Below are positions 26,287-34,636 of a DNA stretch of 64,000 bases, piece by piece; positions within the stretch are counted from its first letter, which is position 1; each line of letters begins with the position of its first letter. Origin of the DNA: an uncultured Bacteroidales bacterium (lineage in GTDB: Bacteria; Bacteroidota; Bacteroidia; Bacteroidales; WCHB1-69); the NCBI GenBank assembly GCA_934699095.1, contig CAKUVI010000005.1, positions 175,813 through 239,812 on the forward strand, written 5' to 3'. A model generated the notes under the pieces. That model had not been told where the DNA came from and made no database searches. It saw nothing but the letters and a program-made list of their open reading frames with translations. Position numbers and translations under genes: made by a program.

Positions 26287-27879
26287 ATGGCTATAAAATA
26301 TATCTTTGTTATGGGTGGTGTCGTTTCCGGATTGGGCAAGGGCATCACGGCCGCCTCTTTGGGCAGATTGTTGAAGTCTCGCGGCCTACGCGTTACAATG
26401 CAGAAATTAGATCCTTATCTTAATGTTGACCCTGGCACGATGAATCCTTACCAGCACGGTGAGGTCTTTGTGACGGATGATGGCGCTGAGACAGATCTTG
26501 ATATAGGCCATTACGAGCGTTTTATAGACGAGAATCTCAACAAACACAGCAACGTGACAGCCGGTAAGGTCTATTATTCCGTCATTGAGAATGAACGCAA
26601 TGGTGTGTATGCCGGAAGTACAATCCAGATGATTCCGCACATCACCAACATGATAAAGGACCAGATCCGTCTCAATGCGGAGTCCAGCAATGCCGAGGTC
26701 GCCATTGTGGAGATAGGGGGCACTGTGGGCGACTACGAGAGCCTTCCCTTCTTGGAGGCCATACGCCAATTCGCAGGCGAGGAAGGCACTAAAAACTGCA
26801 TGTACATTCATGTTGCACTGGTTCCGTTCCTGACCCCGAGCAACGAGCTGAAGACCAAACCAGCGCAGCACAGCGTCAAGGAACTGCTGAGTCTCGGCAT
26901 CCACCCCGATATTCTCGTATGCCGCTGCGACCACCCGCTGACTAAGGAAATCAAGGAAAAACTCTCGCTCTTCTGCAATGTTCCTCTGGATTGCGTGATC
27001 GAAAACAACAACCTCCCTTCCCTGTATGATGTGCCGCTCGCACTTGAAGAGGAGGGACTGGCTGAGCAGGTGATAAAGCGCCTCCAGTTGAAGTGTGGCG
27101 AGAAACATCTTGCCGACTGGGAGGAGATGGTGGCTCGCAGCCGCCAAATCGGATGCGAAACCACTGTGGCCATCGTTGGCAAATATATTGAACTCCAAGA
27201 TGCTTATCTCAGCGTTGTGGAGTCGCTGAAACACGCGGCTATTTTCCACAAGTGCAAATTGAACATCAGATGGATTGCATCAGAGGATATAACTGAGAAA
27301 AACGCCGGCACAATGTTGCAAGGTGTGAAAGGCATCCTGATACCGGGCGGCTTCGGCACCCGCGGCATCGAAGGCAAAATCAATGCCGCCCGCTACGCCC
27401 GCGAAAACAACATTCCGTTCCTCGGACTCTGCCTTGGAATGCAAATAGCTATCATTGAGTTTGCCCGCAACGCCTGCGGTCTGCAAAACGCCCATAGCCG
27501 TGAAATTGACGCCAATACCCCTTACCCGGTGATCGACTTCTTGCCTGGCCAGAACGAATACAGCATGCTTGGCGGCACCCTGCGACTCGGGAAATACCCC
27601 TGTAAGCTCAAAACCGGAACCAAAGCCCACGAAGCCTATGGGACGGATCTGATCTACGAACGCCACCGCCACCGCTACGAGGTTAATAACGATTACCGCG
27701 AGGTGCTTGAGAAAAACGGTATGGTCATCTGCGGAACCTCACCCAACGAGAGCATTGTGGAGATGATTGAGCTTAAAGACCATCCTTGGTACGTGGCCTG
27801 CCAGTTCCATCCAGAATTCAAGTCACGCCCTAACCGCCCGCACCCGCTGTTCCTCGGATTTGTGCAGGCCTCAATTTGA
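26287..27879 (+). CDS. pyrG: CTP synthase
   Basis: Makes CTP from UTP, ATP and glutamine, the last step of pyrimidine nucleotide synthesis. The 530-residue chain is the usual length. The N-terminal synthetase domain begins IKYIFVMGGVVSGLGKGITA, with KLDPYLNVDPGTMNPYQHGE after it. The C-terminal class I glutamine amidotransferase domain has the nucleophile C382 in LGLCLGMQ and the partners H508 and E510 in QFHPEFKSRP. The oxyanion segment PGGFGTRGIEGK is intact. It has its own promoter after a repeat-rich gap. hflX follows 60 bp downstream in the same direction. Confidence 0.99.
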   Translation: MAIKYIFVMGGVVSGLGKGITAASLGRLLKSRGLRVTMQKLDPYLNVDPGTMNPYQHGEVFVTDDGAETDLDIGHYERFIDENLNKHSNVTAGKVYYSVIENERNGVYAGSTIQMIPHITNMIKDQIRLNAESSNAEVAIVEIGGTVGDYESLPFLEAIRQFAGEEGTKNCMYIHVALVPFLTPSNELKTKPAQHSVKELLSLGIHPDILVCRCDHPLTKEIKEKLSLFCNVPLDCVIENNNLPSLYDVPLALEEEGLAEQVIKRLQLKCGEKHLADWEEMVARSRQIGCETTVAIVGKYIELQDAYLSVVESLKHAAIFHKCKLNIRWIASEDITEKNAGTMLQGVKGILIPGGFGTRGIEGKINAARYARENNIPFLGLCLGMQIAIIEFARNACGLQNAHSREIDANTPYPVIDFLPGQNEYSMLGGTLRLGKYPCKLKTGTKAHEAYGTDLIYERHRHRYEVNNDYREVLEKNGMVICGTSPNESIVEMIELKDHPWYVACQFHPEFKSRPNRPHPLFLGFVQASI

Positions 27880-27939
27880 TGACCATTAACTGTTTTTATT
27901 TCTAATTCTCCAATTACATTACCATCTTAATTGTAAAAT

Positions 27940-29127
27940 ATGCAACAAAAACAAGAAGAATATAGAGAAAAAGCAGTCCTTATTGCAGTTTCGACACCAG
28001 ATGTTTCCGAAGACAAGACTGCCGAATATTTGGATGAACTCGCCTTTTTGGTAGAGACAGCTGGTGGTGAGTGTGTGAAAAAGTATATTCAAAACCTTCA
28101 ACACCCCGATTCGAGAACTTATTTCGGTTCCGGAAAGATTGCCGAAGTGGCTGAGTTTGTCCGTGAAAATGATATAGACATGATTGTGGTTGACGATGAG
28201 CTGCCTCCGTCACAACAACGCAATATAGAGCAGATTGCAAAGTGCAAGGTGATGGACAGAACCCACCTTATCCTTGATATCTTTGCAAAACACGCCAAAA
28301 CGGCCCATGCCAAAACGCAGGTCGAATTGGCGCAATACAAATATCTGCTGCCACGACTCACCGGTATGTGGACACACTTGGAGAAACAGCGCGGCGGTAT
28401 CGGAATGCGCGGGCCCGGTGAAAAGGAAATCGAAACCGACAGACGCATTATCAGGAACCGCATCTCTCTGTTGGAGGGCAGACTAAAGGAAATCGACAAG
28501 CAAAAGCGGACACAACGCGGTCACCGTGAACAGTTTGTGAGAGTCGCCCTCGTCGGATATACCAATGTCGGGAAGTCAACGATAATGAATATTTTGAGTA
28601 ATTCTGAAGTCTTGGCCGAAAACAAGCTGTTCGCAACCCTCGACACTACAGTCAGAAAGGTCGTTTTCCAAAACCTGCCTTTCCTTCTGGCCGACACTGT
28701 CGGTTTTATCAGAAAGCTGCCGCATGGCCTTGTTGAGTCTTTCAAGTCAACATTGGACGAGATACGAGAAACCCATCTACTGCTTCATGTTGTTGATATC
28801 AGTCATCCCGACTTTGAAGAACAAATACAGACAGTTCAGAAGACTTTGGAGGAGATTGATGCTGGCGACAAGCCTACCATCATCATTTTCAATAAGATTG
28901 ATCAATATTCATGGGTTGAAAAAGCTGAAGACGACCTCACTCCAAAGACTAAGGAAAATGTGACTTTAGATGAACTTAAAGCCACTTGGATGGCCAAATG
29001 CGGGCCTAAAACCCTGTTTATTTCGGCAAAAACCAAAGAGAATATCAATGAAATGAAGGATTTTCTTTATGAGGAAATAAAAAAACTTCATATTCAGATT
29101 TACCCTTATAATAATTTCCTCTATTAA
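27940..29127 (+). CDS. hflX: Ribosome-associated GTPase HflX
   Basis: HflX binds the 50S subunit and rescues or splits stalled ribosomes under stress. The 395-residue protein has the N-terminal HflX domain with SRTYFGSGKIAEVAEFV (about 57-73), then a linker with RGGIGMRGPGEKEIETDRR, then the GTPase domain. That domain has G1 GYTNVGKS at 206-213, G3 DTVGF near 250 and G4 NKID near 320. The start ATG is the only one that keeps the conserved N-terminus. obg follows 23 bp downstream, so two translation GTPases are probably co-transcribed. Confidence 0.96.
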   Translation: MQQKQEEYREKAVLIAVSTPDVSEDKTAEYLDELAFLVETAGGECVKKYIQNLQHPDSRTYFGSGKIAEVAEFVRENDIDMIVVDDELPPSQQRNIEQIAKCKVMDRTHLILDIFAKHAKTAHAKTQVELAQYKYLLPRLTGMWTHLEKQRGGIGMRGPGEKEIETDRRIIRNRISLLEGRLKEIDKQKRTQRGHREQFVRVALVGYTNVGKSTIMNILSNSEVLAENKLFATLDTTVRKVVFQNLPFLLADTVGFIRKLPHGLVESFKSTLDEIRETHLLLHVVDISHPDFEEQIQTVQKTLEEIDAGDKPTIIIFNKIDQYSWVEKAEDDLTPKTKENVTLDELKATWMAKCGPKTLFISAKTKENINEMKDFLYEEIKKLHIQIYPYNNFLY

Positions 29128-29150
29128 ACATATACATATATTATATAGAC

Positions 29151-30161
29151 ATGAGTGAAGAACAATTTATAGATTATGTGAAGATTTTTGTGCGCTCCGG
29201 TAACGGAGGGGCCGGTTCGGCACATCTCGCACGTACTGCGCACAACCCCAAGGCCGGTCCCGACGGCGGTGACGGCGGAAAGGGGGGAAGTGTCATTCTG
29301 AGAGGTAACCGCAACCTTTGGACGTTGCTGCATCTTCGATATACCAAGCATATATTTGCGGAAAACGGAGGCAACGGTCAGAAAAACCAGTGTTTTGGAA
29401 AAGACGGTGACAATGCCTATATTGAAGTTCCACTCGGCACCATGGTTAAAATTGAAGAAACCGGCGAGTATGTCGGCGAAGTGCTTGAGGACGGTCAGGA
29501 ACTTGTGGTCATGAAAGGCGGTCGCGGGGGCTTGGGTAATGTGCATTTCAAGAATGCAACCCACCAGACTCCCCGTTTTGCACAGCCTGGCGAAGAGGGC
29601 TCTGAGGGCTGGATCTGCGTAGAACTCAAGGTCTTGGCCGATGTCGGACTTGTGGGCTTCCCCAATGCCGGCAAATCCACCCTCATCTCGCAACTGTCTA
29701 ATGCCCGCCCCAAAATAGCAGACTATCCTTTCACGACCTTGAAACCGAACCTCGGAATGGTGGCATATCGCGATTTCAAATCATTCGTGATAGCCGACAT
29801 CCCTGGTATTATAGAAGGGGCTTCGGAAGGCAAAGGGCTGGGACTCAGATTTTTACGACATATTGAACGCAACGCGGCTCTACTCTATATGGTTCCTGTA
29901 ATAGATGACGATGGCGAAATCAAATCCGCAAAAAAAATCAAAGATGAGTTTCTTATCCTTCAAAATGAGTTGAAAAACTTCAATCCTGAACTCCTTGATA
30001 AAAATTTCCTGATAACCATCACCAAATGCGACTTGGCTGAACAGTCTGAAGTTGATAAATTGGTGACCAAATTGAAAAAAGATTTGCCAATTATCGCAAT
30101 TTCTGCTGTCACAAATTTCAATTTAACAGAGTTAAAAGACAAACTTTGGGAGATGTTATAA
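29151..30161 (+). CDS. obg: Obg GTPase (short form lacking the OCT domain)
   Basis: Obg/CgtA is a 50S assembly and stress GTPase. The Obg fold (residues about 5-160) contains the glycine-rich loops GNGGAGSAHLAR, GPDGGDGGKGGSV and KGGRGGLGNVHFKNATHQTP. The GTPase domain has G1 GFPNAGKS at 169-176, followed by the switch region YPFTTLKPNLG, then G3 DIPG and G4 TKCD. At 336 residues it stops right after the G domain (ELKDKLWEML). The extra C-terminal OCT domain of many Obg proteins is absent. No frameshift is visible at the end, so this seems to be a natural short form. Confidence 0.97.
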   Translation: MSEEQFIDYVKIFVRSGNGGAGSAHLARTAHNPKAGPDGGDGGKGGSVILRGNRNLWTLLHLRYTKHIFAENGGNGQKNQCFGKDGDNAYIEVPLGTMVKIEETGEYVGEVLEDGQELVVMKGGRGGLGNVHFKNATHQTPRFAQPGEEGSEGWICVELKVLADVGLVGFPNAGKSTLISQLSNARPKIADYPFTTLKPNLGMVAYRDFKSFVIADIPGIIEGASEGKGLGLRFLRHIERNAALLYMVPVIDDDGEIKSAKKIKDEFLILQNELKNFNPELLDKNFLITITKCDLAEQSEVDKLVTKLKKDLPIIAISAVTNFNLTELKDKLWEML

Positions 30162-30262
30162 AAGTATATTTATCGTAATAAATTGAATATCAATAAATTA
30201 ACAATTGTTGATAAAATTTATAAAATAAAATTAAAGAAAAGTCTGTGTATTAAAAAAAAGTG

Positions 30263-30270
30263 TATTTTTG
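30263..30270 (+). promoter_or_regulatory. Promoter -7 box for rpmG
   Basis: TATTTTTG inside a 24-bp stretch (30247-30271) identical to the rplS promoter region: TATT, eight A, GTG, TATTTTTG, C. The ATG of rpmG follows 23 nt after the box. Confidence 0.75.
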
Positions 30271-30293
30271 CGGTTGTAAAATAACAATGAGAA

Positions 30294-30482
30294 ATGGCAA
30301 AGAAAACTAAAGAAGCACGTCAACAAGTAATTCTTGAGTGCACAGAGCAAAAGGCAAGTGGTGTTCCGGGAATGTCAAGATATATAACCACTAAGAATAG
30401 AAAGAATACACCAGACAGATTGGAACTCAAAAAGTACAATCCGTATCTGAAGAGAATGACAATTCATAAAGAAGTTAAATAA
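30294..30482 (+). CDS. rpmG: 50S ribosomal protein L33
   Basis: A small large-subunit protein near the E site. The 62-residue chain MAKKTKEARQQVILEC... matches L33, with SGVPGMSRYITTKNRKNTPDRLELKKYNP in the core. Only one cysteine remains (C16), so this is the zinc-free form. In most Bacteroidota rpmB (L28) comes just before it; here obg does, and rpmG has its own promoter. DUF4295 and ftsY follow in the order that is usual in the phylum. Confidence 0.97.
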   Translation: MAKKTKEARQQVILECTEQKASGVPGMSRYITTKNRKNTPDRLELKKYNPYLKRMTIHKEVK

Positions 30483-30498
30483 TTAAAATCTAAGAGAG

Positions 30499-30654
30499 AT
30501 GGCAAAGAAGGTTGTTGCATCATTGAAGAGAGAAGGCGGTGTTACCTACACACGCGTTGTGAAAATGGAACGCTCGCCCAAAACAGGAGCCTACACTTTC
30601 AAGGAAGCTGTAGTTGAATCCTCATCAGTTAAAGACTTTTTGGCTAAAAAGTAA
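30499..30654 (+). CDS. DUF4295 small basic protein
   Basis: A 51-residue basic protein, MAKKVVASLKREGGVTYTRV..., ending SSSVKDFLAKK. It lies 16 bp after rpmG and belongs to DUF4295, a family found almost only in Bacteroidota and nearly always next to rpmG. The position, size and charge suggest a ribosome-associated protein, which is an inference. A strong hairpin terminator follows 23 bp after the stop. Confidence 0.92.
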   Translation: MAKKVVASLKREGGVTYTRVVKMERSPKTGAYTFKEAVVESSSVKDFLAKK

Positions 30655-30677
30655 TATTTTGTTTTCATGGTTGAAAG

Positions 30678-30703
30678 ATGGAGGACGCCTGTCCTCCATT
30701 TTT
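30678..30703 (+). terminator. Terminator of the rpmG-DUF4295 operon
   Basis: Arms ATGGAGGAC (30678-30686) and GTCCTCCAT (30691-30699) pair perfectly around a 4-nt loop, followed by TTTT. The ftsY promoter box starts 3 bp later. Confidence 0.88.
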
Positions 30704-30705
30704 CG

Positions 30706-30713
30706 TATATTTG
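30706..30713 (+). promoter_or_regulatory. Promoter -7 box for ftsY-ispH
   Basis: TATATTTG matches TAnnTTTG, 25 bp before the ftsY ATG and immediately after the preceding terminator. Confidence 0.7.
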
Positions 30714-30738
30714 CAGCCGTAATTTAAATTATTGTTTT

Positions 30739-31725
30739 ATGGGTTTCCTTTCATCAATATTTTCAAAGGACAAGAAAAACGAAATCAACGAAGAACAGAA
30801 AAAAGACCTCAACGAAGGCTTGCAGAAGTCCAAGGAGAGCTTTTTTCAAAAGTTGGCGAAGACTATTGTCGGCAAATCCAAGGTCGATGACGAGGTCTTG
30901 GACAATCTTGAGGAGGTTCTCATCACCTCCGATGTCGGGGTTGAAACCACACTTAAAATCATAGATAGGATAGAAAAGCGTGTTGCAAAACACAAATATC
31001 TTGGTACTAACCAGATAAACACAATTCTGAAAGAGGAGATTGCCGGGTTGCTCCTTGAAAACGACCTTGAGAAAGCCAACGATTTTGTGATTCCTGAGAT
31101 GGATTCACCGTACGTGATTCTTGTGGTCGGCGTCAACGGGGTGGGGAAGACCACCACTATCGGCAAACTTGCCTATCAGTTTAAACAACGTGGATATTCC
31201 GTAACACTCGGCGCAGCAGACACTTTCCGAGCTGCAGCTATCGACCAGTTGAAGGAATGGGCTAACCGTTGCGAAGTGCCTGTGGTTGCCCAGAAGATGG
31301 GATCCGATCCCGCCGCCGTGGCCTTCGACACCGTTAAATCCGCCATGGCCAACCATTCCGATGTGGTTATCATAGATACAGCTGGACGCCTCCACAACAA
31401 GATTAACCTCATGAACGAGCTTGTGAAAATCAAGAATGTGATACGTAAACTCATTCCCGAAGCCCCTCACGAGATTCTGCTTGTGTTGGATGGCTCCACA
31501 GGACAAAATGCTATTGAACAGGCTAAGCAGTTTACTGCAGCTACTGAAGTTAACTCGCTTGCTATCACTAAGTTGGACGGGACTGCAAAGGGCGGTGTTG
31601 TTATCGGTATCTCCGATCAGTTCAACATTCCCGTCAAATATATCGGCGTGGGTGAAAAGATAAATCAGCTCCAAATCTTCAACCGCGTTGAGTTTGTTGA
31701 CTCCCTCTTCCCTGATAATTGGTAG
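30739..31725 (+). CDS. ftsY: Signal recognition particle receptor FtsY
   Basis: FtsY docks SRP-ribosome complexes at the inner membrane. 328 residues from the ATG at 30739 (MGFLSSIFSKDKKNEI); the frame extends upstream only through the terminator and promoter, which rules that extension out. A short charged N-terminus is followed by the helical N domain (about 30-110), then the G domain with GVNGVGKTTTIGKLA, AADTFRAAAIDQLKEW, DTAGRLHNKINLMNEL, TKLDGTAKGG and the ending FNRVEFVDSLF. The long acidic A domain of the E. coli protein is missing, as in many bacteria. ispH starts 2 bp after the stop. Confidence 0.98.
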   Translation: MGFLSSIFSKDKKNEINEEQKKDLNEGLQKSKESFFQKLAKTIVGKSKVDDEVLDNLEEVLITSDVGVETTLKIIDRIEKRVAKHKYLGTNQINTILKEEIAGLLLENDLEKANDFVIPEMDSPYVILVVGVNGVGKTTTIGKLAYQFKQRGYSVTLGAADTFRAAAIDQLKEWANRCEVPVVAQKMGSDPAAVAFDTVKSAMANHSDVVIIDTAGRLHNKINLMNELVKIKNVIRKLIPEAPHEILLVLDGSTGQNAIEQAKQFTAATEVNSLAITKLDGTAKGGVVIGISDQFNIPVKYIGVGEKINQLQIFNRVEFVDSLFPDNW

Positions 31726-31727
31726 AA

Positions 31728-32603
31728 ATGCCCTTGACTGTTACCATTGATGAAAACTCTGGCTTCTGTTTCGGCGTGATAAACGCCATCAGAACCGCGG
31801 AAAATTATCTTAAAGACCACCCTCAGCTCTATTGTCTTGGCGATATAGTCCATAACAATGAAGAGGTGCTGCGACTCTCAAATCTTGGCCTTAGGATCAT
31901 TTCCTACGAGTTTTTCTCCACATTGAAAGATACTACTGTACTCATCAGAGCTCACGGTGAACCTCCCCATATCTACGAAATTGCCAGGGAAAATAATATC
32001 TCTCTTATTGACGCCACCTGTCCTGTGGTACTCAAACTTCAAAAGCGGATTTCAGAGGAATATTCGAAATGCCCTGATAAACAGATAATTATATTTGGGA
32101 AGAAGGGCCATGCGGAAGTTATTGGCCTGTTAGGACAAACATACAATAACGGAATTGTTATATCCTCCGCCGAAGATTTGGAACTTGTCGATTATCAAAA
32201 ACCCGCAAAAATTTATTCACAAACGACCCAAAACCTTGACAAATATTTTGAGATAATACAGATGCTTAAAGACCGGTTCGCAGCTGTCGGCAACCCGGAT
32301 TTTCTTGAGTTCGAGGATTCAATATGCAGAAAAGTAGCCTCTCGTGCCCATCAAATCGAAACTTTCGCCAAAGAGTACGACCTCGTGATTTTCGTGACCG
32401 GTGAGAAAAGCTCAAACGGTCTCTATCTTTCAGATATCTGCAAAAAAAACAATCCAAATACTGTCATTGTGAGCAATTCCGACCAACTATCAGGCATTGA
32501 TTTCTCAAAATATTCCTCAGTAGGCATCTGCGGTGCTACCTCCACACCGATGTGGCTGATGCGTGAAATTGCGGACCTTTGCACGATTTCCTCCGAAAAA
32601 TAA
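31728..32603 (+). CDS. ispH: 4-hydroxy-3-methylbut-2-enyl diphosphate reductase
   Basis: The last enzyme of the MEP isoprenoid pathway, an iron-sulfur protein giving IPP and DMAPP. 291 residues from the ATG at 31728 (2 bp after ftsY). The three conserved cluster cysteines are visible: C14 in NSGFCFGV, C98 in DATCPVV and C200 in EDSICRKVASR. The family motifs RAHGEPP, GKKGHAEV and TTQNLDKY are also present. Its presence shows that this organism uses the MEP route, as other Bacteroidales do. Probably co-transcribed with ftsY. Confidence 0.97.
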   Translation: MPLTVTIDENSGFCFGVINAIRTAENYLKDHPQLYCLGDIVHNNEEVLRLSNLGLRIISYEFFSTLKDTTVLIRAHGEPPHIYEIARENNISLIDATCPVVLKLQKRISEEYSKCPDKQIIIFGKKGHAEVIGLLGQTYNNGIVISSAEDLELVDYQKPAKIYSQTTQNLDKYFEIIQMLKDRFAAVGNPDFLEFEDSICRKVASRAHQIETFAKEYDLVIFVTGEKSSNGLYLSDICKKNNPNTVIVSNSDQLSGIDFSKYSSVGICGATSTPMWLMREIADLCTISSEK

Positions 32604-32750
32604 AATCCTTCTTTTTTTTCTTTAACTGTATTTAACACATTTATTGCAAACCGTATGTGAATAATGTATTAAAAGTTGTTAATTAAAAGTTGTCAATATT
32701 CTGAGAATCAAAGATTTGAATTTTTTTTTTAGATTTTTTTTCAAAACCCC

Positions 32751-32781
32751 TTGACAAAGCTATTTTCGTAATGTATCTTTG
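32751..32781 (+). promoter_or_regulatory. Promoter of the small T9SS cargo gene
   Basis: TTG (32751-32753), a 20-bp spacer and TATCTTTG (32774-32781) form one of the clearest -33/-7 pairs in the window. The leader is about 60 nt and contains an 8-codon upstream ORF. Confidence 0.75.
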
Positions 32782-32823
32782 TCATGTCTTTATTCATTGA
32801 CTATTGATAACTGAAAACACAAA

Positions 32824-32850
32824 ATGAAAACTAAAAGAAAACTGACATGA
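32824..32850 (+). CDS. Possible 8-codon upstream ORF (leader)
   Basis: ATG at 32824 opens MKTKRKLT and ends at TGA 32848-32850, which overlaps the next ATG in the form ATGA. It could couple translation to the cargo gene, or simply be chance in A-rich leader DNA. No other support. Confidence 0.3.
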   Translation: MKTKRKLT

Positions 32851-33716
32851 AAAAAGAGAATTTAATTATCAGGCACTTTTTGGCAGTGTCAATGTTAATC
32901 CTGTTTGGATTTAATGAAAACATAGTATCTCAGGTCTCCTATTCCGGGGATGTTTATTACAATGACTATTTATTGAGCAGGTCAAAGAATACTGATTCTG
33001 CAGATCTCGTTGTGTTGCCGTTTGACATTTCGGAAAACAGCAGCACACAAAGGCTCGATGTCAAGACATTGCCAGGTTTCACAGCGTATAAGCTTGGCAG
33101 TTCCTATGCTGACGGCGGGGCCAAATTTGAATCGAAAAATGCAGGTTCAGCAACATTGACGGCTCACTTAGACGGTAAGCCAGACAGCATCTTCTTTGAA
33201 CTTCAGGGGTATATGTCGTCTCAAGACTATTCTGGAATCACTTTTGTGGTCAGTCAGTCTGAAGACGGTGATGAATGGCAGGAAGTTGCAGTATTGGATG
33301 AGACAGATATCAGTGTCAGCGGGTATTCGGTTTTTGGAGGCTACAAGTTGGATTCAGAGGCGAGATATATCCGCTGGCAGCTGCTCTCTGCCGCTTCCGG
33401 GAATACCAAACTGAACAACATACGAATAACAAAACACGACACTATTCCTGACGATGTTGGAATAGACAGGCATAGTTTGTACGATGAGTATGCTATTTGT
33501 CCAAACCCTGCGGGCGCAACTTTTGGGATAATCTCACCTTACAATGCGGACGAGGTTCTGTTGTACGATTTAAGGGGAAATTTGGTAAGAACATGGTCAG
33601 ACATCACCTGTGGGGCTTCGTTGTACATAGGAGATTTGCATCACGGAAGCTATGTTGTAGTTGTGGTAAAACGTGGTGGAGGTGTGCTTTTCAGGAAGCT
33701 TTTGCTTAAATCATAG
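32847..33716 (+). CDS. Small T9SS cargo protein
   Basis: 289 residues. N-terminal signal sequence about residues 1-29 (MKKENLIIRHFLAVSMLILFGFNENIVSQ). Residues about 50-190 look like a jelly-roll or discoidin-type beta-sandwich (FFELQGYMSSQDYSGITFVV, ARYIRWQLLSA, KLNNIRI), as is common in carbohydrate-binding or adhesive proteins. The last 75 residues are a T9SS type A sorting domain (YAICPNPAGATFGI, then VLLYDLRGNLVRTW, ending VLFRKLLLKS), so it should leave the cell through the type IX machine. No enzymatic motif is visible. It is monocistronic and faces the convergent rsmI across 105 bp. Confidence 0.82.
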   Translation: MKKENLIIRHFLAVSMLILFGFNENIVSQVSYSGDVYYNDYLLSRSKNTDSADLVVLPFDISENSSTQRLDVKTLPGFTAYKLGSSYADGGAKFESKNAGSATLTAHLDGKPDSIFFELQGYMSSQDYSGITFVVSQSEDGDEWQEVAVLDETDISVSGYSVFGGYKLDSEARYIRWQLLSAASGNTKLNNIRITKHDTIPDDVGIDRHSLYDEYAICPNPAGATFGIISPYNADEVLLYDLRGNLVRTWSDITCGASLYIGDLHHGSYVVVVVKRGGGVLFRKLLLKS

Positions 33717-33821
33717 TCTTTGAGAAGGAATACGAATAGGAGAATTCGTCAAATCTTTCATTGCTTTTTGAATTCGTTTCAGTTGGAAGTGGTGTTTGTA
33801 GAATATTTTGTTTTGGGTTCG

Positions 33822-34499
33822 CTATGCGTTCACCCCGTGTAGTATCAGCACGAATTCTCCTTTTGTGTTCTCTTCATTGAAAAACGAAAGAGACTCGCTC
33901 AGGGTGCCTCTGAAGGTCAAGGCATGGATTTTGGTAAGTTCTTTGACAATGGCGATTTGCCTGTCGCCGCCGATTATTTCAGCCATTTTTGTAAGAGTTT
34001 TTACAAGTCTGTGTGGGGATTCGTAGAGGATTACTGTTTCTTCCATCAGAGCAATTCTTTTAAGTAGGGTCTCTTTCCCCTTTTTATGAGGCAGAAAACC
34101 ATAAAAATAGAAGCTGCTGGAAGGGAAACCGGATTGTATCAGGGCAGGCACGAAGGCGGTCGGCCCCGGGAGGCATTCCACTTCGATACCTTGTTCTATG
34201 GCGGTCTTGGTGAGCAGGAATCCAGGGTCTGATATGCCAGGGGTGCCGGCATCGCTCACCAGTGCAACGGATGTGTTCTGTTTGATGATGTTGATATAGT
34301 TGTTTATCTGGGCGTGTTCGTTGAAAATATGATACGCCAGGCACTTCTTGTCGGTGATTTCGTAGTGGTTTAGAAGTTTCTTGGTGGTGCGTGTGTCCTC
34401 GCAGAGGATGACGTCCGCTTCCTTCAGGGTGTTTATCGCCCTGAGGGTTATGTCTTCGAGATTGCCGATAGGCGTGGGTACAATTGTCAATTTTGCCAT
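33822..34499 (-). CDS. rsmI: 16S rRNA (cytidine-1402-2'-O)-methyltransferase RsmI
   Basis: Methylates the ribose of C1402 in the 16S decoding centre. 225 residues from the ATG at 34499 (MAKLTIVPTPIGNLEDITLRA); a TTG two codons upstream is less likely. Family motifs: LCEDTRTTKKLLNHYEI (about 32-48), ALVSDAGTPGISDPGFLL (about 78-95), CLPGPTAFVPALIQSGFP and FYGFLPHKKG. It has the usual tetrapyrrole-methylase fold but lacks the extra C-terminal domain of E. coli RsmI. A hairpin terminator separates it from the tRNA-Leu upstream, and no clear promoter box was found for it. Confidence 0.96.
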   Translation of the reverse strand: MAKLTIVPTPIGNLEDITLRAINTLKEADVILCEDTRTTKKLLNHYEITDKKCLAYHIFNEHAQINNYINIIKQNTSVALVSDAGTPGISDPGFLLTKTAIEQGIEVECLPGPTAFVPALIQSGFPSSSFYFYGFLPHKKGKETLLKRIALMEETVILYESPHRLVKTLTKMAEIIGGDRQIAIVKELTKIHALTFRGTLSESLSFFNEENTKGEFVLILHGVNA

Positions 34500-34520
34500 A
34501 AACAAGAAACTTTAAAACGA

Positions 34521-34545
34521 AAAAGACGGTTGAAGACCGTCTTTT
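34521..34545 (-). terminator. Terminator after tRNA-Leu(CAG)
   Basis: AAAAGACGGT (34521-34530) and ACCGTCTTTT (34536-34545) pair perfectly around a 5-nt loop. The A and T ends make it potentially bidirectional. On the minus strand it follows the tRNA directly. Confidence 0.85.
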
Positions 34546-34553
34546 CTGCTGAG

Positions 34554-34636
34554 TGCCCGGAACAAGAGTCGAACTTGCACAACCGTTCGGTTACTACACC
34601 CTGAATGTAGCGCGTCTACCATTCCGCCACCCGGGC
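34554..34636 (-). tRNA. tRNA-Leu (anticodon CAG)
   Basis: Read on the minus strand, the acceptor stem GCCCGGG pairs with TCCGGGC (one G-T). The anticodon arm is CTACA-TTCAGGG-TGTAG, giving anticodon CAG. A long class II variable arm (AACCGAACGGTT) precedes a T arm containing GTTCGACTC. The discriminator is A, and CCA is not encoded. The first tRNA base is also the last base of the kdsD stop codon TAG, so tRNA and kdsD almost certainly come from one transcript. This decodes CUG. Confidence 0.95.
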
